From NCBI RefSeq assembly GCF_017876395.1, contig NZ_JAGINX010000001.1:1798001-1862000 (forward strand): a stretch of DNA of 64,000 nt. Reading direction: 5' to 3'. The notes under the pieces were generated by a model. That model was not told the origin of the DNA. It saw only the letters and a program-made list of their open reading frames with translations, and made no database searches. Every line of letters starts with the position of its first letter. The first letter of the stretch is position 1. Of the stretch, positions 33,511-40,996 are shown piece after piece. Origin of the DNA: Nesterenkonia lacusekhoensis (lineage in GTDB: Bacteria > Actinomycetota > Actinomycetes > Actinomycetales > Micrococcaceae). Both the position numbers and the translations under genes were made by a program.

Positions 33511-35467
33511 CAGCGGTCACCTTCTCTCCGGTGACGTTGAGGTCGACGGCGGTTCCGCGGGGCACCTCGACCCGGAGGCTCACCCGCTCCCCCGGCTCGA
33601 CCTGACGCTGGTGCCGCGGTCCTCGGGTGACCGCCTCCGATCCCACAGGCCAGATGCGGACATCCTGCTCCTCCAGCTCCTCGTAGCCGACAGCGCTGCG
33701 TGCCCTGACCTCCAGGGCGAGCCCGATCGGGCTCGACGGATCATCTCCGGACACATCGAGCTCGACGGCGAAGGTCTGCCTGCCGTCGACTCCGTCCACC
33801 GGCGAGGCAGAGGTCAGGACGACCAGCTCCTTCCGGCCGTTCCTCGGATCCCGGCCAGCGGTCGACCGCCGGCTCCGGCTGCTGCCGGCGTCCTCCGTCA
33901 TGGTCTCCGGCACGAACCCGCGCAGAGTCTCTGCCACCCGCAGAGTCGACTGCCCGGCCACCTTGGGCGTGCTCCGACGCCTGCGCAGGAACTCCTTCAG
34001 CTTCTGATCCACGCTGCGCTGCGCCCGTTGGACCGTGATGCTCGCCTCCTGATCGGTGGCGTGACCGGCGGTCCAGCTGTCATGGGCCGGAGGCTCAGCA
34101 TCTGCGAAGTGCGCATCGAACTCCGCACGCGGCTTAAACACGGCGTACCAGTTCCAGGCATCCGCATCGATCTCCTGACGCTCGAGATACTCCACCACGA
34201 GTTCAGCATCGTGCCGCATATTGCACAGCGCATTGGTCGCCAGGGCGTCATGGTCAGCTCCCGGATCGATGAGCCGATGCTGCCGGGCCACGGCGAGGTC
34301 ACCGATATGCAGGAGCCGACCTTCTCCGCGACGTCGGATCGGATAGCAGACGATGTTCAGAAGCTGCCCGTCCGCAGTGGGGATCGTAGTCTGCGACTCA
34401 GCCGCGGCGTCCTTGCGCTGATGCTCACGCAGTGCGTTGAGCGTGTGCTTATAGGCCTCGAAGTCTGGGGCTCCTGCGATCACATCCGGATCGGGATCGT
34501 CGTCTCCGCCGATGTGGAACTTCATCGGAGGCTGTCCCGTCTCAGGAAGGGGCGTCAGCTTGGGCCAGGCGAATTTGGCAGCGGCAGCGGCGACCTGACG
34601 GCGCAGCTCCATGAGGTCCGCTCGGTTCTGCACCCGCCCTGCTCCTTCGAAGCGCCGTTCATGGTGCTCCTCCGGATCGTCCGACTCGTCGCTGGCCTCC
34701 TTGGCCACCAGCGGGTCGATCACCATGATCGAGGTCCCGGTCTCGCCCTCTTGGAAATGACGGGAGAAGAGCTTCTCGCCGAGAGCCTTCGCCTCCTCCC
34801 CGACGATGGGAGACAGGCCGGAGCCGCCGTTCATCCGACCCCACCAGTGGACTCCCGTATAGCGGTGTCCGCCGTCGGAGTAGTCGTCTCCATGGCACAC
34901 CCCGATCAGACGGTGCTCCAGCTCGCCCTCTGGGTTCCGGCAGACCGTCCAGTAGACGACCGAACGGGAGGCTCCCGCGGTGAAGGCGGCCGTCTTGCCG
35001 AACCCATAGGTTCCTCCGCTTCCGGATCCCGCCTGCTTGGTGGAGCCGATGGTGAAGACGAGCTTCACGAAGTTCGAGGTGTGGTCCACAGCGTCGCTGC
35101 GCGGGTCCAGCGGTCCGTCGAGTCCGGTTGTCTCTCGGTCGTAGACCTCGAGGGTCGCGAAGTTCGCACGCCGCAGCGACTCCTCCAGGGGCGACGTCGG
35201 CGGAAGGGCCCTGAATACCTCTTCGCGCAGCGTCCTGGCCCTGGGCTCAGGGATGAAGCGCGCAAATGCGCCATACTCCGGACGCCGGCCCTCCAACCGC
35301 GCGTCCCAGGTGTTCTGGATCGTCTCTCGGACGAGTAGCTCGACGACGGTGAGCTTGGTCGCTCCCATCAGCCGTCCGAGCCCCTGACCGCTGACCGCTC
35401 CGTGGTCGTGCTGTTTGGAGTACCGGTCCAGCGGGCTGCCCCGGCGATCTGTCACCCCTGCGATCAT
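33503..35467 (-). CDS. MORC/MutL-like GHKL ATPase (paraMORC)
   Basis: 654 residues. The GHKL ATP-binding fold is shown by the N-box LLVRETIQNTWDAR (Glu48, Asn52, Asp55), the G1 motif YDRETTGLDGP (Asp110 and Gly115) and the ATP-lid glycines GSGSGGTYGFGKTAAF (149-162). Such ATPases clamp DNA or remodel complexes in an ATP-dependent manner. Iyer, Abhiman and Aravind (2008) linked prokaryotic MORC relatives to restriction-modification gene neighbourhoods. The C-terminal half has a basic segment (LKEFLRRRRSTPK) and a beta-rich end. The gene overlaps its neighbours by 4 bp and 8 bp, so a complex with the Z1 and PD-(D/E)XK proteins is likely. Confidence 0.82.
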   Translation of the reverse strand: MIAGVTDRRGSPLDRYSKQHDHGAVSGQGLGRLMGATKLTVVELLVRETIQNTWDARLEGRRPEYGAFARFIPEPRARTLREEVFRALPPTSPLEESLRRANFATLEVYDRETTGLDGPLDPRSDAVDHTSNFVKLVFTIGSTKQAGSGSGGTYGFGKTAAFTAGASRSVVYWTVCRNPEGELEHRLIGVCHGDDYSDGGHRYTGVHWWGRMNGGSGLSPIVGEEAKALGEKLFSRHFQEGETGTSIMVIDPLVAKEASDESDDPEEHHERRFEGAGRVQNRADLMELRRQVAAAAAKFAWPKLTPLPETGQPPMKFHIGGDDDPDPDVIAGAPDFEAYKHTLNALREHQRKDAAAESQTTIPTADGQLLNIVCYPIRRRGEGRLLHIGDLAVARQHRLIDPGADHDALATNALCNMRHDAELVVEYLERQEIDADAWNWYAVFKPRAEFDAHFADAEPPAHDSWTAGHATDQEASITVQRAQRSVDQKLKEFLRRRRSTPKVAGQSTLRVAETLRGFVPETMTEDAGSSRSRRSTAGRDPRNGRKELVVLTSASPVDGVDGRQTFAVELDVSGDDPSSPIGLALEVRARSAVGYEELEEQDVRIWPVGSEAVTRGPRHQRQVEPGERVSLRVEVPRGTAVDLNVTGEKVTADA

Positions 35468-36489
35468 CGTGCTTCCTCCCCAAATGCTCTGAGCGCCGCC
35501 TGCCCCTCGTCATCGGTCAGCGGCGAGCCGAGTGCCGCCAACGACATCTGGAACGTCACGTCTGAGACTCCCAGCAGCAGCTCTCCGTCGATGCGCGAAG
35601 CCTTCAGTCCCGGGCTGTCCTCTGTGATGGGCCACCAACGGATCTGCCGCACGGCGAAGCGCGTGGTGCTGTGCTCCGCGTTGCCCACCACATAGTCGGA
35701 TGCCTCCAGCGCCTCGGTCAGCTGCTGCTCAGGGATGCCCACAGCGAGCAGCCGCTGCACGAGCGAGTCGACGCTGTCACCCTCAGGGGCGACCTCCACC
35801 TCGACGAGGGCGAGGTGGCAGACGGCATGACCGGCGGGGTCCAGCTGGCCGAGACCGTGCACCGTCACCCGGTCCCCGCCCACCTGCGTCGTGGTCTTGA
35901 CCTCGATCCGCGCAGCGTCGCTGCGAAAGTCGTGACGCTCCCGGTCTGAGCCCTTCCACCATGCAGCTGCCTGGGGGCCGTGCACCTCAGCGAGCATCTG
36001 GAGCATCTTCAACTCTCCGAAGATCGCAGCGAGCTCAGGAACGGTCTTGGGCCTCTTCGCCATCTCCAGGAGGCGCCGCCAGTCCCGGGCCGCCTCCGCC
36101 ACAGCACCATCTGCGGAAGCGCCATCGACGATCCGCACTCTGATGTCCTCCAGGAAGCGCCGGAAGGCCAGGTCCAGCGTGGGCAGCTCGCACTCCAGCT
36201 TCAGGAAATGGCTTCCCGAGGAATCCTCCCCCTCCGAGGAGAGGCGCATCTGCATGACCGATACGTCGATCACCGAGCTGATCCGGAATGCCCGGGCACG
36301 GCTCTCCGCCACCTTCAGAAAAGCGATCGCCCTGTTCGTCCCATCTGTGGCGAGGTAGAAGGCCTCCGCCGAGCCTTCGACGCTCACCGGGACGACGCTG
36401 AAGACGTCTCCTCCGTCGGAGAGCACAGTCCCCGGTCCTGCACCGGCGGCTCGCTCGAACGCCTGATCGACATTGGCTGCGAGACTCAT
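35464..36489 (-). CDS. PD-(D/E)XK nuclease-like protein of the Z1/GHKL island
   Basis: 341 residues. The centre holds a PD-(D/E)XK nuclease pattern: Glu in FGELKMLQML (about 159), Asp in RHDFRSDAAR (about 187) and the Glu-x-Lys in RIEVKTTTQ (about 196-198), followed by a beta strand and helix. The fold is that of restriction endonucleases. The flanking N-terminal region (FYLATDGTNRAIAFLKV) is unassigned. Start and stop each overlap neighbours as ATGA. It is the only obvious candidate nuclease of the five-gene operon and probably makes the restriction cut. Confidence 0.8.
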   Translation of the reverse strand: MSLAANVDQAFERAAGAGPGTVLSDGGDVFSVVPVSVEGSAEAFYLATDGTNRAIAFLKVAESRARAFRISSVIDVSVMQMRLSSEGEDSSGSHFLKLECELPTLDLAFRRFLEDIRVRIVDGASADGAVAEAARDWRRLLEMAKRPKTVPELAAIFGELKMLQMLAEVHGPQAAAWWKGSDRERHDFRSDAARIEVKTTTQVGGDRVTVHGLGQLDPAGHAVCHLALVEVEVAPEGDSVDSLVQRLLAVGIPEQQLTEALEASDYVVGNAEHSTTRFAVRQIRWWPITEDSPGLKASRIDGELLLGVSDVTFQMSLAALGSPLTDDEGQAALRAFGEEAR

Positions 36490-39221
36490 GAGAGGTCCTC
36501 TCCGACGTAGTCACCCTCATCGTCAACGAACAGCGATGGAGCTTCGTCCTCGTCCTCCTCCGGTTCGGTCCAGTGCGGGACGACCCCGACGTAGACCTCG
36601 TTGTCACGCTGAAGCCCCGTCGGATCGGAAGGTGAGATCATGCCGAATCCGGCGATATGATCCTCCGCCTTCATCTTCGTACGAGTCGTCTGCTCCTTCT
36701 TCTGCCGCGGCTCAGAATCCTTGTCGACGAGGTAGAGGACGAGCAGTCCACGCCCGGATGCCAGGCTCCGCCGATACTCAGCGGCTTCCTTCTCAGAGCA
36801 GCGCGACGGTAGGGACTCATATCCGGGTGTTCCGGCCTCCTTCAGAATCCGCAGGTCCGCGAGATGATCCTGCGACGACATCAGCGCGCGGATCCCCACT
36901 GCGTCAGGATCATCCGAGATTGAGCTCGGCTTCTTGCCCTCCTGGAGCGGAGCACGGTTGACCGTCGCTACCTCGTGCCCGGCGGCCGTCCATCGGGCAT
37001 CGCGACCGCCGCTCATCACCACGACGTTCCAGAGGTTCTCACGGCCCGCGGCGGGGATCCTGCCCTTCGTCACCTCTGAATCCCATTTGTCCAGCCACTG
37101 GAGCACCTGACCATCCTCGAGCAGGCGATGCGTCCGGTGCGGCCGGTATCCCTCGAGGAAGCGGCGGACGCCCTCGTAGGGAACACCCTCGAAGACGATG
37201 GACCCGCCGTCAGCAGCCTTCACCGGCGAGTGTCCGCTCTCAGCCATGGAGCCGAGGAAGGCGCTGGTCGTCTGCAGGTTCTCACGCAGGATCTCAGGAC
37301 GGGTGTCGAAGGTGTTGGTCTCGACGCGCCGTCCCTCCAGACCGAGATGGAGAGTCTCGACATGCTTCATCTTGCCCGCGCCGGTGATGCTGAGGCGCCC
37401 CGGGTGCTGCTGGACGCGGATGCCCACCTGCTCGGGGGTCTGCCCATTCTCACGCATGATGTCGATGTCCTGGCGGACCTGAGCCTCGACGTCTGCGAGG
37501 AACTGATAGTCGCCGGCGAGCCCCTCGCTGAGCCACAGGCGGACCAGGTCGCCGTAGCCCGGTCGGAAGCCAAACCACCGGCCCATCTGGAGAAGGGTGT
37601 CATAGGTGGCGGAGCGCCGCGCGAAGTAGGAGACGAAGAGACCCTCGAGGGTGAGGCCTCGGGAGAGGGTCGTGCCTCCCACGATGATGGCGGTCAGGGG
37701 CTTGTCCCGGTAGGAGACCCTCTCCTCCTCCTTCTCCGAGCCGTTGTCCACGTAGACGCGCACTGCGGTCAGAGCGCTTCGGATGGGTCCCTCGAGCTGG
37801 CGGAAGGTCAGCTGATCGGCGTCCTCCGGCTGGAGCTCGGAGACTCGGTCTCCCTCCTCCACGAACATCCTCTGGAATCGGCTGAGGTCCTCGTGGACCT
37901 TGACCTCGTCGCGCAGCTGACCGAGGAACTCGACGATTGCGTCCCTGTGGGCGAAATGAGGCTCCACCTTATGCGTGGTGTGCACCAGCATGCTCGAGTG
38001 CTTGTCCTCCTGTCCCCTGAAGCGCCGGATGGCGGTCGCGAGGATGAACCACACGATGGCGTCCTCCAGGGACGGCGGAACATCCGGCTCGAAGGGTTCA
38101 GCATGCTCTCCCTTCCGCTTGGAGGGTGGGACCACCCGGGCACGGTCCTCATCGGAGATCGAGCGCACGACATCCAGATAGTCGTCGCCGTGCTCAGGAT
38201 CAGCGTTGCGGATCGTGGAGCCGAAGAGCTGAGCCGTCCCCAAGTAGCCCTTCGGCTCAGGCAGGACGTGGATGAAGTCTTTGGGGTAGAGGGACCCGGG
38301 CGAGTCCGGCTCCATGAAGAGGTTGGCGAAGGGCGTGGCCGTGTAGCTGACATAGCTTCCGTTGCCCACCAGAGACCAGATGTCGCGGAGCTTCTCGTGA
38401 ATGGTGGACATCTCTTCGTCCTTCACCGCTGAGTCCGGCGAGGCCTGATCGGACTCGTCGTCGAGGATAAGGATCGGGTAGTCCCGCCGCCGCTCTTCGG
38501 GAATCTCGCGGAGGAATGCTTCCAGGTTCTGCAGCCTCGTCTTGTTCTTCTTGACCACGGCGAGAAGACGCTGGCCGCTGTTCACCAGGCTTCTGGCGTT
38601 GGCAGCCTCCTTGCCCATGTCGGCCGTCTCGTCGGTCATGCGGTACCAGGCGCCGTCGTCCACCCCGAGGTCGGAGTCGAGGCGCATCTGTGTCTGCTTC
38701 CGGAGGTTGCCGTGGATGCCTGCCAGAACGATGACCATCTTGTACTGAGCGTCAGCGGCCTTCGCGATCACGGAGGCGTAGCTGGCCGTCTTGCCGCTCT
38801 GGACGTAGCCGATGACGAGGCCGCGGCGGCGGGCATCCGCTGCCGCGGGCTCTGCGAGCCGCTCGACGATCTCCGTGGAATGCTTGTCGATCTGATCCAC
38901 CGCGCCGCGGAGGCCGCCGGACTCCATCCTGCGGCGCAGCCGGCCCCAGATGTAGCCCTCTTCCTCGCGGGGTCCTTCATACCAGGTGCCGACCTTCTCA
39001 TCGAGGATCTGACTCTCGCTGGTGGGGACGAGCTGGAGCCCCTGCTCATACTGATCCCAGAGCTGCTGGATCGCCTCTCCGAGCTCTCCGAGATCGCCGA
39101 ACTGGTCAGCGGCTCTGCGGAAGGCCTCCACCCGAGAGACCCGATCCCGCTGCAGAATCATCTCTACCTGTTGCCGCGCAGCCTCGCGGTACTTCTCCGA
39201 GGCAGTCTCAGTGCTGGTCAC
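36486..39221 (-). CDS. Z1 domain-containing P-loop ATPase
   Basis: 911 residues, first gene of the operon. A helicase-like P-loop domain has Walker A GYVQSGKTASY (about 138) and motif II LILDDESDQAS (about 250), with VSYTATPFANLF as motif III. The second half contains the Z1 domain, including GGTTLSRGLTLEGLFVSYFARRS and TLLQMGRWFGFRPGYGDLVRLW with its conserved Arg. Z1 (PF10593) was defined next to SF2 helicases in restriction-type neighbourhoods. It could translocate on DNA or switch the GHKL ATPase and nuclease. The GTG start has GGGGA upstream. A 207-bp gap separates it from the divergent methyltransferase. Confidence 0.88.
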   Translation of the reverse strand: MTSTETASEKYREAARQQVEMILQRDRVSRVEAFRRAADQFGDLGELGEAIQQLWDQYEQGLQLVPTSESQILDEKVGTWYEGPREEEGYIWGRLRRRMESGGLRGAVDQIDKHSTEIVERLAEPAAADARRRGLVIGYVQSGKTASYASVIAKAADAQYKMVIVLAGIHGNLRKQTQMRLDSDLGVDDGAWYRMTDETADMGKEAANARSLVNSGQRLLAVVKKNKTRLQNLEAFLREIPEERRRDYPILILDDESDQASPDSAVKDEEMSTIHEKLRDIWSLVGNGSYVSYTATPFANLFMEPDSPGSLYPKDFIHVLPEPKGYLGTAQLFGSTIRNADPEHGDDYLDVVRSISDEDRARVVPPSKRKGEHAEPFEPDVPPSLEDAIVWFILATAIRRFRGQEDKHSSMLVHTTHKVEPHFAHRDAIVEFLGQLRDEVKVHEDLSRFQRMFVEEGDRVSELQPEDADQLTFRQLEGPIRSALTAVRVYVDNGSEKEEERVSYRDKPLTAIIVGGTTLSRGLTLEGLFVSYFARRSATYDTLLQMGRWFGFRPGYGDLVRLWLSEGLAGDYQFLADVEAQVRQDIDIMRENGQTPEQVGIRVQQHPGRLSITGAGKMKHVETLHLGLEGRRVETNTFDTRPEILRENLQTTSAFLGSMAESGHSPVKAADGGSIVFEGVPYEGVRRFLEGYRPHRTHRLLEDGQVLQWLDKWDSEVTKGRIPAAGRENLWNVVVMSGGRDARWTAAGHEVATVNRAPLQEGKKPSSISDDPDAVGIRALMSSQDHLADLRILKEAGTPGYESLPSRCSEKEAAEYRRSLASGRGLLVLYLVDKDSEPRQKKEQTTRTKMKAEDHIAGFGMISPSDPTGLQRDNEVYVGVVPHWTEPEEDEDEAPSLFVDDEGDYVGEDLS

Positions 39222-39383
39222 GGGCGTCCCCTCTCTCTGGTCGAGCGATCACGATGACGATATCCGCTCCCTCGGACATGGATCTGTGCCATCTCGCTGT
39301 GTGACGCACGTGACCAGGGCTTTCAGACGTTAGGATGTAGCCGAATCCCGGTGGTGTCACGGAACCATGTCCCCGGCTCCGGA

Positions 39384-39389
39384 TAGGCT
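39384..39389 (+). promoter_or_regulatory. Candidate -10 element TAGGCT for the methyltransferase-vsr genes
   Basis: TAGGCT in the 207-bp gap 39222-39428 would start transcription near 39396, giving a leader of about 33 nt that contains the GAGGAG ribosome-binding site at 39418-39423. For the opposite direction TATCGT (39257-39262, minus strand) is a weak candidate for the Z1 operon. I see no gene and no clear controller-protein box in this gap. Confidence 0.4.
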
Positions 39390-39428
39390 GCATGGTGAAC
39401 GACGTCCGCCCCGCACAGAGGAGTAGCC

Positions 39429-40547
39429 ATGCACCATACATTCAGGATGGGAGAGTTCTTCTCCGGTCCCGGTGGGATGGCCCTCGGCGCATGGCAGGCC
39501 GCTCAAGATGTCAGCCGGGAGACGGGCGAGCAGATCTCGCTGATCCACCAGTGGGCCAACGATTTCCACCCCGACACCGAGAAGACCTACCGAGCCAACA
39601 TCCGGCCCACGGAGTTCATCTCGGGCGACGTCCGTGAGATCGATCCCAAGAGCCTTGTGCGCGTGGACGGATTCGCCTTCGGGTTTCCCTGCAACGACTT
39701 CAGCCAGATCGGTGAGCACCGGGGCCTCGACGGCGAATTCGGGCCGCTGTATGAGCAGGGAGTCGAAGTTCTGAAGACTCACCAGCCCAAGTGGTTCGTC
39801 GCGGAGAACGTCACCGGTCTGATCAGCTCCAACGACGGCCGAGCCCTGGAGAAGATCCTCGAGGCGATGGCTTCTGCGGGCGACCACGGCTACCACCTGG
39901 TGCCCCATATCTACCGCTTCGAGGAGTACGGCGTCCCGCAGAAGCGCCGCCGGATCATCATCGTCGGCATCCGGGGCGACCTCGCCGAGCACATCCGCTT
40001 CCAGGTGCCCGCTCCGACGACCCCGGCCGAGCCGATCTCGGTGGAGAAGGCGTTCGCCGACATCCCCGCCGATGCTCCCAACCACGACCTTCCGCGCCAC
40101 AATCAGACCGTTGTGGAGCGGCTCAAGCTGATCGCCCCCGGGGAGAACGCGTTCAACGCCAAGCTGCTCCAGGAGGATGAGCAGCTGCGCCTGAATGTGA
40201 AGGGCGCGACGCTGAGCAACATCTACCGGCGCCTGGAGTCCGATAAGCCCAGCTACACCGTCACCGGGTCCGGCGGAGGCGGCACCCACATGTACCACTG
40301 GGAGGAGCCGCGTGCTCTCACCAACCGGGAGCGTGCCCGCCTCCAGAGCTTCCCGAATGACTTCCGATTCCATGGAGGACCGGCCAGTGTGCGCAAACAG
40401 ATCGGCATGGCGGTGCCAGTGGAGGGCGCGCGTGTGATCTTCGAGGCGCTGTTCCGGACGTTCCTCGGAAAGTCTTACCCAACCGCCGAGCGGAACATGA
40501 ACGACGTCTCGCCAAAGCCGCTCCGGGAAGAGTCTCTCCTGGTCTGA
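39429..40547 (+). CDS. DNA (cytosine-5-)-methyltransferase
   Basis: 372 residues with the ordered motifs of m5C methyltransferases. These are SAM-binding FFSGPGGMALG (motif I, about 10), the catalytic Cys in GFPCNDFSQIG (motif IV, Cys88), FVAENVTGLI (motif VI, about 125), QKRRRIIIVGIR (motif VIII, about 171), and RLQSFPNDFRFHG with RKQIGMAVP (motifs IX-X). The target-recognition region lies between VIII and IX; the target sequence cannot be read from it. GAGGAG lies 5 nt before the ATG. With the divergent Z1/GHKL/PD-(D/E)XK operon it would protect self DNA. A vsr gene follows after 5 bp. Confidence 0.95.
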   Translation: MHHTFRMGEFFSGPGGMALGAWQAAQDVSRETGEQISLIHQWANDFHPDTEKTYRANIRPTEFISGDVREIDPKSLVRVDGFAFGFPCNDFSQIGEHRGLDGEFGPLYEQGVEVLKTHQPKWFVAENVTGLISSNDGRALEKILEAMASAGDHGYHLVPHIYRFEEYGVPQKRRRIIIVGIRGDLAEHIRFQVPAPTTPAEPISVEKAFADIPADAPNHDLPRHNQTVVERLKLIAPGENAFNAKLLQEDEQLRLNVKGATLSNIYRRLESDKPSYTVTGSGGGGTHMYHWEEPRALTNRERARLQSFPNDFRFHGGPASVRKQIGMAVPVEGARVIFEALFRTFLGKSYPTAERNMNDVSPKPLREESLLV

Positions 40548-40552
40548 GCTGC

Positions 40553-40990
40553 ATGGAGGGCTCTGCCGGAGACCGCAGCTCCTGGGCGAGCTCTGTCCAC
40601 GCGCGGCTGAGCATGCAGGCCAACCGCGGCCGTGACACCCGGCCGGAGCTGCTCGTGCGGGCCGCCCTGCATGCCCGAGGCTGGCGCTATCGGGTGAACC
40701 ACCGGCCGCTCACAGCCGACAGGCGCCGCACCGTCGACATCGCCTTCACCCGTAAGAGACTCGCGGTGCTGATCGATGGCTGCTTCTGGCACCGCTGCCC
40801 GGAGCATTTCGTCATGCCGAAGACCAACCTCTCCTACTGGGAGGAGAAGATCGCCGGCAATGTACGCCGTGATGCGGAATCCAACGCCCTCCTCGAAGGG
40901 GACGGATGGACCGTGCTGCGATTCTGGGAGCACCAGGATCCTGCGACCGTGGTCGAGGAGATCGAGGCGTCCCTGAGGAAGCTCAGCTGA
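40553..40990 (+). CDS. vsr: Very short patch repair endonuclease Vsr
   Basis: 145 residues with the Vsr/PD-(D/E)XK core. RRTVDIAFTRKRLAVLIDGC contains the catalytic Asp, FWHRCPEHF holds the zinc ligands and catalytic His, and NVRRDAESNALLEGDGW follows. Vsr nicks beside T-G mismatches that arise when 5-methylcytosine deaminates. It therefore limits mutation at the target of the methyltransferase encoded 5 bp upstream. No Shine-Dalgarno sequence is seen, so translation is probably coupled. The stop lies 6 bp from the convergent adnB stop. Confidence 0.93.
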   Translation: MEGSAGDRSSWASSVHARLSMQANRGRDTRPELLVRAALHARGWRYRVNHRPLTADRRRTVDIAFTRKRLAVLIDGCFWHRCPEHFVMPKTNLSYWEEKIAGNVRRDAESNALLEGDGWTVLRFWEHQDPATVVEEIEASLRKLS

Positions 40991-40996
40991 TCTCGC

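Noticed and set aside
39392-39637. Small frame overlapping the methyltransferase start
   Set aside because: Starts just after the -10 candidate but is out of frame with a well supported gene that has its own GAGGAG site; no homology recognised.
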